Below are positions 1 through 8,273 of a stretch of 64,000 nt of DNA, in pieces. The notes below the pieces were generated by a model. It was not told where the DNA came from and did not search any database. It saw only the letters and a program-made list of their open reading frames with translations. Both the position numbers and the translations under genes were made by a program. The first letter of the stretch is position 1, and every line of letters begins with the position of its first letter. Source of the DNA: Rhodothermales bacterium (GTDB taxonomy: Bacteria > Bacteroidota > Rhodothermia > Rhodothermales > Bin80); assembly GCA_951812585.1 (NCBI GenBank), contig OX638318.1:2664380-2728379 (forward strand). The letters run 5' to 3'.

Positions 1-1
1 G

Positions 2-358
2 ATGGCGCAGTATGGCGCCATAGCTGCCCTGACGCAATGTGATGATTATGTGGAGCGCATGCGTCAGGCGTACGACAAGCGGCGTCGTGCCATCGTGAAC
101 GGGCTGCGGGCCGCCGGGCTGCCGACGTTTGAACCGGAAGGGGCCTTCTACTGCTTTCCGGATATACGTGTGACGGGCCTGACCTCGGAAGTATTTGCCC
201 AGCGACTGATCAGTGAAGAACAGGTGGCGGCGGTACCCGGGGATGTGTTCGGTCCGAGCGGCGAAGGATTCCTGCGGTGCAGCTACGCTACGGCCTACGA
301 CAAGATTGTTGAAGCAGTCCGCCGCATCGCGGCGTTTGCAGCGCGCCACCGGACATGA
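2..358 (+). CDS. Class I/II aminotransferase, C-terminal part (5' cut by window)
   Basis: This is the C-terminal small domain of a PLP-dependent class I/II aminotransferase of the aspartate aminotransferase type; the lysine-bearing large domain lies outside the window. The tail shows the usual order of a kinked helix (YDKRRRAIVNGL), the segment GAFYCFPDI, and GEGFLRCSYAT, whose arginine matches the residue that binds the substrate alpha-carboxylate in this fold. The frame is open to the window edge, so the Met at base 2 is probably internal. Its stop overlaps the next start by ATGA, suggesting co-transcription. The exact substrate cannot be judged from this fragment. Confidence 0.85.
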   Translation: MAQYGAIAALTQCDDYVERMRQAYDKRRRAIVNGLRAAGLPTFEPEGAFYCFPDIRVTGLTSEVFAQRLISEEQVAAVPGDVFGPSGEGFLRCSYATAYDKIVEAVRRIAAFAARHRT

Positions 359-738
359 AGAGCAGGCGGATGAAGCGGCTGTGCCGTGCGCAAAGAGGCA
401 TGCTGCCCAAGGTGCTGTGCGGCGGCGCGGCGGCGCTGGTCATTCATCTGGTTATTGGCTGGGCATGGACCTTGGCGGCGGGTGTGGGCGCAGGATTCTG
501 GCAGGGCCGGTGCGGATGGCTGGCGGGCGCAGGCAGCGTGGGGCTGAGCTTCTCACTGCTCATTGCGTACAACTTCGTCGCGGCACCGGTGCCTGTCGGA
601 CGCATGGGTGCCGTCATGGGCGGCATCATGGGCGGACTGCCCCCTGCGGCGGTTTTTGTGTTGACGGGCCTTATCGGCCTGCTTATCGGCGCGGTCGGCG
701 GTGGGCTGGGCGCTGCCGCGCGCCAAATAATCACCTGA
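355..738 (+). CDS. Small hydrophobic membrane protein, function unknown
   Basis: A 127-residue protein with a basic N-terminus (MKSRRMKRLCR) and three or four hydrophobic segments, around residues 20-45, 52-75 and 85-120. The last is very glycine-rich (MGGIMGGLPPAAVF, IGAVGGGLGAAARQ). No catalytic motif is visible and I do not recognise the family. It overlaps the aminotransferase stop by 4 bp and ends 3 bp before prfB, so it sits inside a tight operon; this context, not homology, is the main evidence that it is real. It is probably an inner-membrane protein. Confidence 0.6.
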   Translation: MKSRRMKRLCRAQRGMLPKVLCGGAAALVIHLVIGWAWTLAAGVGAGFWQGRCGWLAGAGSVGLSFSLLIAYNFVAAPVPVGRMGAVMGGIMGGLPPAAVFVLTGLIGLLIGAVGGGLGAAARQIIT

Positions 739-741
739 GAA

Positions 742-1846
742 ATGAGAGAAGACTTCAAGACCCTGATAGGGCGCGTTCACGCGCTCGGAGGCTACCTTTG
801 ACGTTGCTGGACGAAAGGCGCGCATTGCAGCGCTAAGCCAGGAGCGCCTGGCGCCCGGCTACTGGAGCAATCCGACTGCGGCGAAACAGACCGAAAAAGC
901 CATTGCGCAGGAGGAGGACTGGCTTAAACGCTATGGAGCGGTTGCGGAGCTGGCCGACGATGTAGAGACGCTTATCGCCCTGGCCGACGAAGAAGGCGAC
1001 GACAGCCTGGAAGGCGAGATCGCCGCTGCCGGCAGGAAGCTGCGCCGGCGGCTGGAGGCGCTGGAGCTGCGCAGCATGCTTTCCGGAGACGATGACTTCA
1101 GGGATGCCATCGTGACGATCAACCCAGGGGCTGGCGGCACCGAAAGCCAGGACTGGGCCGAGATGCTCTTGCGGATGTATACACGCTGGGCGAATCGGCA
1201 GGGGTTTGAAGCAACCCTTCTGGGTTACCAGGAAGGCGATGTAGCCGGCATAAAGAGTGCTTCGCTGTGCGTCAGCGGGCGCTATGCCTATGGCTTTTTG
1301 CGGAGCGAATCAGGCGTCCATCGCCTGGTGCGCATCTCTCCTTTCGATGCAGGTGCACGGCGTCACACCTCATTCGCCAGCGTCTTCGTGTACCCTGACG
1401 TCGACGACACCATTGAAGTCAATCTGCGCGCAGCCGATATAGAGCTGCAGACCTTCCGATCGGGCGGCAAGGGCGGGCAGAATGTCAACAAGCTGGATAC
1501 GGGCGTGCGGCTGGTATGGACCGGTGCGCTCTCCAACGGTGAGCGGGTGCGTGTAGCGGCGGAGTGCACCGAGGAGCGCAGCCAGCTCCAAAACCGCGAA
1601 AGGGCGATGTCGATGCTGCGGGGCCGGGTGTATCGGATGGAGCAGGACATCCAGGAGGCGGAAAAGAACAAGCGTGAAGCCGAAAAGCAGAAGATCGAGT
1701 GGGGCCACCAGATACGGTCTTATGTGTTTCAGCCGTATACCATGGTCAATGATCACCGTACGGAAGTAAAAACGACCAATGTGCAGGCCGTCATGGACGG
1801 CGACCTTGAGCGCTTCATTAAGGCCTATCTGCTGGGCAAGGCATGA
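742..1846 (+). CDS. prfB: Peptide chain release factor 2, with programmed +1 frameshift
   Basis: RF2 recognises UGA and UAA stop codons and triggers peptide release on the ribosome. The gene starts in one frame at 742 (MREDFKTLIGRV), meets an in-frame TGA at 799-801 after 19 codons, and continues in the +1 frame from GAC at 800 to the stop at 1844-1846, giving about 367 residues. The SPF anticodon-like tripeptide (near residues 199-201, RISPFDAGARRH) and the catalytic GGQ loop (near 244-246, GGKGGQNVNKLD) are both present and spaced as in the family. The split is the classic autoregulatory RF2 frameshift, not a mutation. The gene overlaps nadB by 4 bp. Automatic callers tend to start it falsely at 1076. 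Confidence 0.96.
787..802 (+). promoter_or_regulatory. RF2 programmed +1 frameshift site
   Basis: The bases read GGAGG, a 4-nt gap, then CTT TGA C. This is the known RF2 recoding signal: an internal Shine-Dalgarno-like sequence just upstream of a CUU slippery codon followed by a UGA in poor context (next base C). When RF2 is scarce the ribosome pauses on UGA and slips to the +1 frame, which makes full-length RF2. The translation is homologous to RF2 on both sides only if the shift occurs here. Confidence 0.93.
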
Positions 1847-3453
1847 TGGGTGACCGCTTCAAATACGATTTCCTCATTATCGGGAGCGGTGTGGCAGGAC
1901 TCTGGTATGCGCTGCACGTAGCGGATCATGGCCGCGTGGCGATCGTGACCAAGAAGGAGCAGGCGGAGTCCAACACCAACTATGCGCAAGGCGGTATCGC
2001 GGCGGTGCTCGCGTCGGAAGACTCGTACGAAAGCCATGTGCAAGACACCCTGGTGGCGGGCGCTGGACTGAGCGACCCTGCAGTAACCCGGATTGTGGTT
2101 ACGGAAGGCCCCGCGGAGGTTAAGGCCCTGATGGCCTTGGGTGCCTCCTTTACGCGCGAGGCGGGGGCGCTCCATCTGGGCAGGGAGGGTGGCCATTCGG
2201 TGCCGCGCATTGTGCATGCACGCGATGCCACGGGCTACGAGGTAGAGCGCGCGCTTCTGGCGGCAATCCAGCGCCACTCCGCCATCACGGTGTTTGAGTA
2301 TCACTACGCGGTGGATCTCATCACCGAGCATCATCTGGGGCAGATGGTCACCAAGCTGCGGCCTGACATCGGCTGCTACGGCGCGTACATCTATGACGAG
2401 CGGGCCGATGTGGTACATGTTTTTCTGGCGAAGGTGACCATGCTGGCCACGGGCGGGTCGAGTGCGGTGTACCTGCATACCACCAATCCGCCCATTGCGA
2501 CGGGCGATGGTGTGGCGATGGCGTATCGCGCCAAGGCTCGCATCTCCAACATGGAGTTTGTGCAGTTTCATCCGACGGCGCTGTACCAGGGTGAGGATCA
2601 GCGCGCGGGTGCACGGGGCTTTCTGATATCAGAGGCGGTGCGGGGCCATGGGGCCCGCCTGTTGAATCAGGCCGGCGAGCGTTTTATGCCCGCCTATGAT
2701 CAGCGTGCGGAGCTGGCGCCGCGCGACATCGTTGCGCGCGCCATTGACGATCAGCTCAAGCAGCGGGGTGACGACTACGTGCTGCTGGATATTTCGCACA
2801 AGCCGCGGCAGGAGATTGAGGCCTATTTTCCGACCATTGCGGCAGCCTGTCTTGCGCGGGGCCTGGACATGGCGTCCGATCCACTACCTGTGGTACCCTC
2901 GGCGCATTACCAGTGCGGGGGCGTAGTCACGGATCATCATGCCAGAACCAGCATCGGCGGGCTCCTGGCGACGGGGGAGGTGGCCTGCACCGGCTTGCAC
3001 GGGGCCAACCGGTTGGCAAGCAATTCTTTGCTGGAGGCGCTGGTGTTCAGCCGGCGGGCGGCCAAGGTTGCTGTGCAGCTGATGGCAGCGCGGCCCATCA
3101 ACAAGGCGGTGCCTGACTGGGATGATACCGGGACCGAGCGTCCGCAGGAACGAATCCTGTTGTCGCACAACCGCGACGAGCTTCAGCGCGTGATGTGGGA
3201 CTATGTCGGTATTGTGCGGTCCACGTTTCGGTTGGATCGCGCCTTTCGCCGAACCCGGCTCTTGTACGAGGAGGTGGAGGAGTTTTACCAGCGTACGCGT
3301 CTGGGCAGCGGGCTCTGCGAGCTCCGGAACATGATCGCGGTGGCCTATCTGATCATCCGCAGCGCCCAGATGCGCCGCGAAAGCCGTGGCCTGCACTATA
3401 CGGTGGACTATCCGATACCCGTTGATGGGGAGTGCCGGCCAAGCTTCGTCTAG
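1843..3453 (+). CDS. nadB: L-aspartate oxidase
   Basis: A FAD flavoprotein that oxidises L-aspartate to iminoaspartate, the first step of de novo NAD synthesis. The 536-residue length is normal. The N-terminus has the dinucleotide-binding motif GSGVAG (residues 14-19), followed by AQGGIAAV and the fumarate-reductase-family blocks HPTALY, RGFLISEAVRGHGARLLN and CGGVVTDHHART; GEVACTGLHGANRLASNSL is the C-terminal FAD-contact block. The C-terminal helical domain ends near residue 530. It starts inside the prfB stop (ATGATG). nadA and nadC, the usual partners, are not in the window. Succinate dehydrogenase flavoprotein is the alternative family, but this size and sequence fit NadB. Confidence 0.95.
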   Translation: MMGDRFKYDFLIIGSGVAGLWYALHVADHGRVAIVTKKEQAESNTNYAQGGIAAVLASEDSYESHVQDTLVAGAGLSDPAVTRIVVTEGPAEVKALMALGASFTREAGALHLGREGGHSVPRIVHARDATGYEVERALLAAIQRHSAITVFEYHYAVDLITEHHLGQMVTKLRPDIGCYGAYIYDERADVVHVFLAKVTMLATGGSSAVYLHTTNPPIATGDGVAMAYRAKARISNMEFVQFHPTALYQGEDQRAGARGFLISEAVRGHGARLLNQAGERFMPAYDQRAELAPRDIVARAIDDQLKQRGDDYVLLDISHKPRQEIEAYFPTIAAACLARGLDMASDPLPVVPSAHYQCGGVVTDHHARTSIGGLLATGEVACTGLHGANRLASNSLLEALVFSRRAAKVAVQLMAARPINKAVPDWDDTGTERPQERILLSHNRDELQRVMWDYVGIVRSTFRLDRAFRRTRLLYEEVEEFYQRTRLGSGLCELRNMIAVAYLIIRSAQMRRESRGLHYTVDYPIPVDGECRPSFV

Positions 3454-3532
3454 CCCTGCCCATTATGGGTCGTCATGCAGCGGGTCTGGTCGGCCGATAT
3501 TTCGGAATCAGATTGCTGTTGTATGATTAAAC

Positions 3533-3552
3533 TCATTGCATTACTGCAATGA
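3533..3552. other. Short inverted repeat downstream of nadB
   Basis: TCATTGCA and TGCAATGA form a perfect 8-bp inverted repeat around a 4-nt loop in the 235-bp gap between nadB and the next gene. No T-run follows, so it is a weak terminator candidate; an operator for the downstream gene is equally possible. Confidence 0.3.
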
Positions 3553-3688
3553 TGTGGACCAAACAAGTAGAAACGCTCAATGTGGCCCTCCGTACGCAAT
3601 CTGTGTGGACGAAACTTCACGCAATTAGGCCACGTTGGAAATGCAGGCAAGTCGAAAAATGTCCATTGATAGAGGGGGTACACCGCAT

Positions 3689-4705
3689 ATGAATGCCACG
3701 AAGATGTTGCCAGCCGTGATCTGCATGGTTGCGGTACTGGGCTTGACACCGATGCAGGGCGTGGGTCAGGTCCTGGACGGACCTAATGGTCCCGTCGAGT
3801 TCATTGGGTTGCAGCGTTGGACCGCCCCGGAGCTGTTCGATGCTATTCGCGCACTCGAGCCAGATCGTCCCTTCCATGCCTGTGCAGCTACGATGAAGGG
3901 GCAGCTTGGATTCCCCGATGCAGCCGCGTTTCTGTACTTTTCGGGTAGCCTCAGCGATATCGATCAATCGAGCCAGCGGTACACGGTCGTGGTAGGTGTG
4001 GAAGACTCCACGCGTGTTCATTACCGTTCGGCGGGCAGTGAAACGATCGTGCTGCCGGAGGCCTGGCTGGACCTGCATGCAGCCGTAGCTGAGGATTTAA
4101 ATACGCTGATTCTAGTTGCTCAGACGTTCCACAGGCGGCAATTTGCACAGCAATTTGTCGAATTCATGGGGGCTGATTTTGAGACCATCAAGCAGGGGTG
4201 GGACCTGATCTCCCGTGCAGATAGCATTGTAGATCTCCATCTCGCCCACGAGATTCTTGTCAGAGACAGCTCCTGGTCAGCGCGGGTAGCCGCCACAGTT
4301 GTGCTGGGCAATTTCGCGCAAGACGACGCGTCTTGGCATGGCCTGGTGGGTTCTCTCACAGATCCAGACGGGCGCGTTCGAGCAGTGGCCGCCAGAATGC
4401 TGGGAGGACTCCTGGAGCAGGAATGGGATGCCGTCGAGTGGTCCGCGGCCCGGAGCCCACTGCTGGCGCTCATCGGCGGCACCAATCCTTTCGCGTTCGA
4501 GTTAATCCTTGAAGTCCTTGTAGCTACCGGCGTTGACCCGGCGTTTGGGCAGCAATTGGCTCGCGAACGCCCCGAATTGCTACTGGCGTTTGTGGGTGCC
4601 GAGCATGAGGATACACGGGAGGCCGCCATCGCATTCCTTGTGGCCGTAAGCGGCGAGGACTTCGGAGCGGATGTCGAGGCGTGGGCGGCATGGATTGGCA
4701 GGTAG
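3689..4705 (+). CDS. Secreted HEAT-repeat-like protein, function unknown
   Basis: A 338-residue protein starting with a signal peptide (MNATKMLPAVICMVAVLGL, then a likely cut after GVGQ). I chose the ATG at 3689 because a purine-rich AGAGGGGG lies about 10 bases upstream and the signal peptide begins there; a longer frame opens at 3635. Residues 30-150 hold a domain I do not recognise. From about residue 165 onward the protein is made of helical pairs such as SARVAATVVLGNF, GRVRAVAARMLGGL and DTREAAIAFLVAVSG, which look like HEAT/PBS-type repeats used for protein binding. The final residues read EAWAAWIGR. The protein is probably periplasmic and stands alone. Confidence 0.7.
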   Translation: MNATKMLPAVICMVAVLGLTPMQGVGQVLDGPNGPVEFIGLQRWTAPELFDAIRALEPDRPFHACAATMKGQLGFPDAAAFLYFSGSLSDIDQSSQRYTVVVGVEDSTRVHYRSAGSETIVLPEAWLDLHAAVAEDLNTLILVAQTFHRRQFAQQFVEFMGADFETIKQGWDLISRADSIVDLHLAHEILVRDSSWSARVAATVVLGNFAQDDASWHGLVGSLTDPDGRVRAVAARMLGGLLEQEWDAVEWSAARSPLLALIGGTNPFAFELILEVLVATGVDPAFGQQLARERPELLLAFVGAEHEDTREAAIAFLVAVSGEDFGADVEAWAAWIGR

Positions 4706-4936
4706 GCAACCGCGAAGGGTTGCTGCCATAGGTGGATCGTCTCACGCGGCCAGATGCTCGGTTGCCTCACCATGCCTGCGGTGACATCCTTGTCGGGAAG
4801 TATTTTGCGGATTTCAAGGAGAGGAAGCCCAGCGAGTTGGAGCCTTGGCGCAGGCCGCGCTGCCGACCCGGTTGATAGGCGGTCCTTAGGGCCCTTGCAA
4901 GTCCCTCCCGTGAAGACAAGGGCTGACGCCGCTTGA

Positions 4937-4972
4937 CTGTGCCACGCGGAGGTACACTCCGCTGCGGCACAG
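4937..4972. terminator. Stem-loop between convergent genes
   Basis: CTGTGCC / GGCACAG flanks a second paired arm, GCGGAG / CTCCGC, around a 5-nt loop. It lies between two genes that end toward each other (stops at 4705 and 4991), where a bidirectional terminator is expected. No T-run is present on either side, so termination is only inferred. The rest of the 285-bp gap holds one smaller hairpin (GCAACC/GGTTGC near 4709-4725) and nothing else clear. Confidence 0.4.
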
Positions 4973-4990
4973 CAGATTCATGCTGAATGT

Positions 4991-6691
4991 CTACTCTGCG
5001 CCATCATACAGGGCAGCAAGGACATCCAGTAGCTTACCGTCCAACAGTTCGCGGTCGGCCGCGAGGATGATACCATCCTCGCCTACCAGAATGGGTCGCG
5101 GTATGCCCGTGATCTCAAACAATGCTTTCACGGCCTCGTCGTCTTTCCGCGCCACACGGGTGTGAAGCCAGGGCATGGGATGTCGGTCTTTGCGAAATTG
5201 TTCGATGTCCGTGGGATCATCAAGGAATGCAATACTGACGATTTCAAACCCGGACGCCTTGTACTGATCGTACGCCTCTTCCAGATAGGGTATCTCCTTG
5301 ATGCACGGCGAACACCATGTGCCCCAGAAATCGAGCAGATACATCTGGCCGCTAAGGCCGGTGTTCGTGATGGTCACGGCCGGGTCATCGAACGAGACAA
5401 AAGAAAACTGAGGCACGGCATTGCCAGCCTGCAGTGCCCTGTCCAAGCCAAATCTTCGGTGCACCCATTCTGCTTGTCTCGTATCGGCATGCGAATCCTG
5501 GAGTATGGAGAAATAGAGCCATTTGGTTCTCTCGTCCCCTTCATGGTGCGCCCAATACACACCGCGGTATAGAAACTGGGCCCGGACGGCTGGATCGGGA
5601 TGCTCTTCGATTATCCGGCGAACGTAGGAATTAAGCAATTCCTTGCCCTTCAGCTTTTGGCCAATCCAATACATGATGTTCGATGCGCCGACGGGGCTCC
5701 AAGCTTCGTATGACCAGAGTGGCGAATCTGTCGGAATAGATTCAAGCGCTTCGCGGGCCAGGCGCTTGCCGCTGATTGGCAACGCTGGGGGCAGCCTATC
5801 GAAGTAGCGCAGCAGGAGCCACTGCCGAACAAGGGCCTCTTGCTCTCTGGCAATCTGCTTCCTGATCGCACGGCGTTCCCGGTTTGCAACAAAGATGTGG
5901 TGGACAAAATTGCCGGTGCTTCCGATTCGCCGCGCCCGCTTCTCAACGTCGAGGTAGATGCTGGCAATCCGCGCAATCACGGGGGGATCAGATCCAACAG
6001 TGGGGCCAAGCGCATGCTGAGGCAGGACTGCAGGGTCAAAGGTTATGTCCACAAACGGATCACCCTTAACGTCCACAACGCTGAAGAAGTCACCTTCAGA
6101 GTCCCAGAACGGACCAGAATCGTTAAAGACAAGGCGATCGTGCATCGTGCCCGCGACCATCTTGTTGCTGCTGAATTCGGATGCCTCGAAGCCGTACCGG
6201 ATCCGGTATGCGAGGGTATCGGCATAGGCCTCCAAGCGCACAGCAAACGTCTCGTCCGGTTGGCGTTGCATTCGGATCGCTTTGTCAGACGCTCCCAGCA
6301 CCGCATAGAGCGTATCTGGAGCCAAGGCAAAAGTATGTGCCTGGAGACGAATATGCAGTGCCACCTTCTTCTGATCTGTCAGGATCAAGGGCATTTGCAG
6401 AGTCTCGTGATGGAGACCGGTCGCATACAGCCCGTATCCGCCCGGTTCGTCAAGCGTGAAGGCGAAACGCCCGTCTGCATCCACCGGGACTACCAGGCTC
6501 GTGTCGTCCGGACCGTTTTGAACCACCAGGCGGGAAGCGGTCATGGGCAGGCCATCTGCTTGCAGGAGCGTTCCGCTCAGCTCGATCTGTGCAAGCGCCA
6601 ATGCCGGTGATATCGATAGCAAGGCAACTGCCAGTAGCAAGGCAGCTGCCAGGCGAGCGGTGCAGTGCCTCATCAGGTTCGCGCTAAACAT
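4991..6691 (-). CDS. Secreted TlpA-like thioredoxin-fold protein
   Basis: A protein of about 566 residues with a signal peptide (ARLAAALLLAVALLSISPA, cut near ALAQ), a long N-terminal region and a C-terminal thioredoxin fold. The N-terminus begins with a beta-rich segment (ELSGTLLQADGLPMTASRLVV), followed by a helical part. The C-terminal 110 residues carry DFWGTWCSPCIKEIPYLE with the redox CxxC (near residues 460-463), and TGIPRPILVGEDG supplies the cis-proline. This layout is common in Bacteroidota AhpC/TSA- and TlpA-type lipid or periplasmic reductases. The ATG at 6691 was chosen; a TTG at 6724 would add 11 residues and an ATG at 6673 would shorten it. The substrate is unknown. Confidence 0.8.
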   Translation of the reverse strand: MFSANLMRHCTARLAAALLLAVALLSISPALALAQIELSGTLLQADGLPMTASRLVVQNGPDDTSLVVPVDADGRFAFTLDEPGGYGLYATGLHHETLQMPLILTDQKKVALHIRLQAHTFALAPDTLYAVLGASDKAIRMQRQPDETFAVRLEAYADTLAYRIRYGFEASEFSSNKMVAGTMHDRLVFNDSGPFWDSEGDFFSVVDVKGDPFVDITFDPAVLPQHALGPTVGSDPPVIARIASIYLDVEKRARRIGSTGNFVHHIFVANRERRAIRKQIAREQEALVRQWLLLRYFDRLPPALPISGKRLAREALESIPTDSPLWSYEAWSPVGASNIMYWIGQKLKGKELLNSYVRRIIEEHPDPAVRAQFLYRGVYWAHHEGDERTKWLYFSILQDSHADTRQAEWVHRRFGLDRALQAGNAVPQFSFVSFDDPAVTITNTGLSGQMYLLDFWGTWCSPCIKEIPYLEEAYDQYKASGFEIVSIAFLDDPTDIEQFRKDRHPMPWLHTRVARKDDEAVKALFEITGIPRPILVGEDGIILAADRELLDGKLLDVLAALYDGAE

Positions 6692-7787
6692 TGTTATTCG
6701 TCGGCCAGTTTTCTTCGTTTTCAAGATTCAAGGTACGGCCGGCCGGGGCATTTTGATTCCATTAATGCATGTTGATCCCAGTAATATTCGCTATCGATTG
6801 GACTGAAGCGCCCTGTCCAGTGCGCAGTATTCCACACTGCGATACCCGTGCTGAAGGTGAGGCGGAACCGGCGGCGACGGCAAGCGGCCAAGTGCACCTC
6901 CAACCACTTTCAGGCTGCAGCATGTCTTCTCAACTGCAGACTGCCTCGCGATGCGCTAGAGATGCGCGAACAGGATATTGTTGCAGCCCGGGACGCACAC
7001 CTCCGGCGTGTTTCTACCAGCGTACCCTGGCTTGACTCTTGTACTGTGATCCCAGATCGGACTGCATGACCTCGGGCTGGATGATCGAGCGGCCTTCCGC
7101 CAAACGGGGCACAAGCACGGGCTTTTTGCGCCTTGGAGCGCCACCAGGCGGGCAAAGCCCTTCGGCATGTGGATGCTGGGGATGTCCGCGCCCCATTGGG
7201 GCGTCGGTCTTTTGTTCTTGCGACGCGGAAGACGGCCATCGTACCCCAACGGCGCCGCAGGCCGGGCTTGGGATGTATCGCGTAGCACTTCGTTTTGTGC
7301 ATCAGCCAATGAAAGGGCCCATTCGCCACCCGATGCTCCAGCGTGCCGGTGACTTGAGCCGTGCATAAGATGTTGCGGATGGTGCAAGGCAGAAGGGCGC
7401 TTCGCCGATGGGCCTGTGACCAAGACCCATCGGCGGAGCCCAATAGGCGTACGCTGTTTGCTCAGGGTTTTGTCATACGCCGCTCTGGCCAGGGGCCCCG
7501 CGCAGTCGCTGCCATCATCGGGTCGCACCTGAGGCAGACAAGTTTCCAAGTGCTCTCGGGCCGGAAGTGGGTGCGGAACCTCTGTTGCGCCAGGCACGTA
7601 GGATCCATTGGACAGGAGTCGGAGTCGCTGGACTTGCGAATATGGCGCTCTTGGGCGTACATTTGCGAGGGGTGGCGCACATGGAAGGGGGGCTTGACAG
7701 GCCACCCTTTTTTTGTTGGGCTATGGTCAGATGCACCGCGCCCGTCGCGCTAGGCGAGACTGGGCGCTTTTGACATTTACGGCTGCG
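6692..7787. other. Gene-poor tract between TlpA-like gene and rimP
   Basis: About 1.1 kb with no intact gene. The middle contains a decayed IS3-type transposase on the minus strand (see its entry). The right part has GGGTGGC near 7673 pairing with GCCACCC at 7701-7707, followed by seven or more T (a terminator-like element), overlapping a TTGACA at 7694-7699 that could be a -35 box for the rimP operon. A good -10 at normal spacing was not found. The remainder shows open frames in several directions without recognisable protein sequence. Confidence 0.5.
7036..7345 (-). pseudogene. Decayed IS3-family transposase (OrfB) fragment
   Basis: Read on the minus strand, three adjacent pieces in three different frames line up in the order of an IS3-family integrase. 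The first is HKTKCYAIHPKPGLRRR (7250-7310), equivalent to the conserved AIYPKP block. The second is WGADIPSIHMPKGFARLVAL (about 7140-7200), equivalent to the W-x-D-I-T-Y-I block with the first catalytic Asp. The third is MQSDLGSQYKS (about 7035-7066), equivalent to the HSDxGSQYTS block with the second Asp. The frame changes between blocks and the loss of the C-terminal Glu region show it is dead. No inverted-repeat ends could be fixed by eye. Confidence 0.72.
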
Positions 7788-8252
7788 ATGGAATCGACAG
7801 ATACGCTGCAGGATCATGTGGCCGCCCTCGTGGAGGGCATCCTGAGGGACGGTCCCTGCTTTGCGGTGGAGATCGCCGTCCGCGGCAAGGTGGGCTCGCA
7901 AGCCGTGGATGTATTCGTGGAAAGCGATGCGGCGCTGGATGCGTACGCGTTGGGCCAGATCAGCCGCGAGGTAGGCTACGTGCTGGACACGGATGAGGTC
8001 ATGCCGGGCCCGTACACGCTCAACGTGTCGTCACCCGGTGCAGACCGACCCCTGCGGTTGCCGCGCCAGTATCGCAAGATGATCGGGCGCAGGCTGCGTG
8101 TGCACTACAGACAAGCCAGCGGCACATGCACCGAAGTGGTCGGAGCGCTGGAATACGCGGATGCAGAACGCATCGCGGTGGCAGCGCGCAACGAGCCCGT
8201 GACCATCAGCTACGACAATATCCTCTGGGCCAAGGTGCAGTTGCCGTGGTAA
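7788..8252 (+). CDS. rimP: Ribosome maturation factor RimP
   Basis: RimP assists assembly of the 30S subunit. The 154-residue protein matches family length and shows the conserved core DVFVESDAALDAYALGQISREV, then MPGPYTLNVSSPGADRPL, which is the family signature (the LEVSSPGxDRPL block), and the C-terminal SH3-like part ending WAKVQLPW. The ATG at 7788 gives a normal N-terminus; an in-frame start at 7713 would add an unlikely 25 residues. It is the first gene of the rimP-nusA-infB cluster, with 21 bp to nusA. Confidence 0.93.
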   Translation: MESTDTLQDHVAALVEGILRDGPCFAVEIAVRGKVGSQAVDVFVESDAALDAYALGQISREVGYVLDTDEVMPGPYTLNVSSPGADRPLRLPRQYRKMIGRRLRVHYRQASGTCTEVVGALEYADAERIAVAARNEPVTISYDNILWAKVQLPW

Positions 8253-8273
8253 TCAGGTAGAAAAGAAAACGCA

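Noticed and set aside
213-836. 207-codon plus-strand frame overlapping the start of prfB
   Set aside because: It is a shadow of the aminotransferase, membrane-protein and prfB frames and is rich in Arg/Gly/Cys with no motif.
1076-1846. Apparent short RF2 starting at an internal ATG
   Set aside because: RF2 homology continues upstream in the same frame to 800 and across the recoding site to 742, so 1076 is an internal Met.
7694-7727. TTGACA ... TATGGT as a sigma-70 promoter for rimP
   Set aside because: The spacing is 22 bases, too long for a standard promoter, and the TTGACA overlaps a terminator-like stem; mentioned only in the tract entry.
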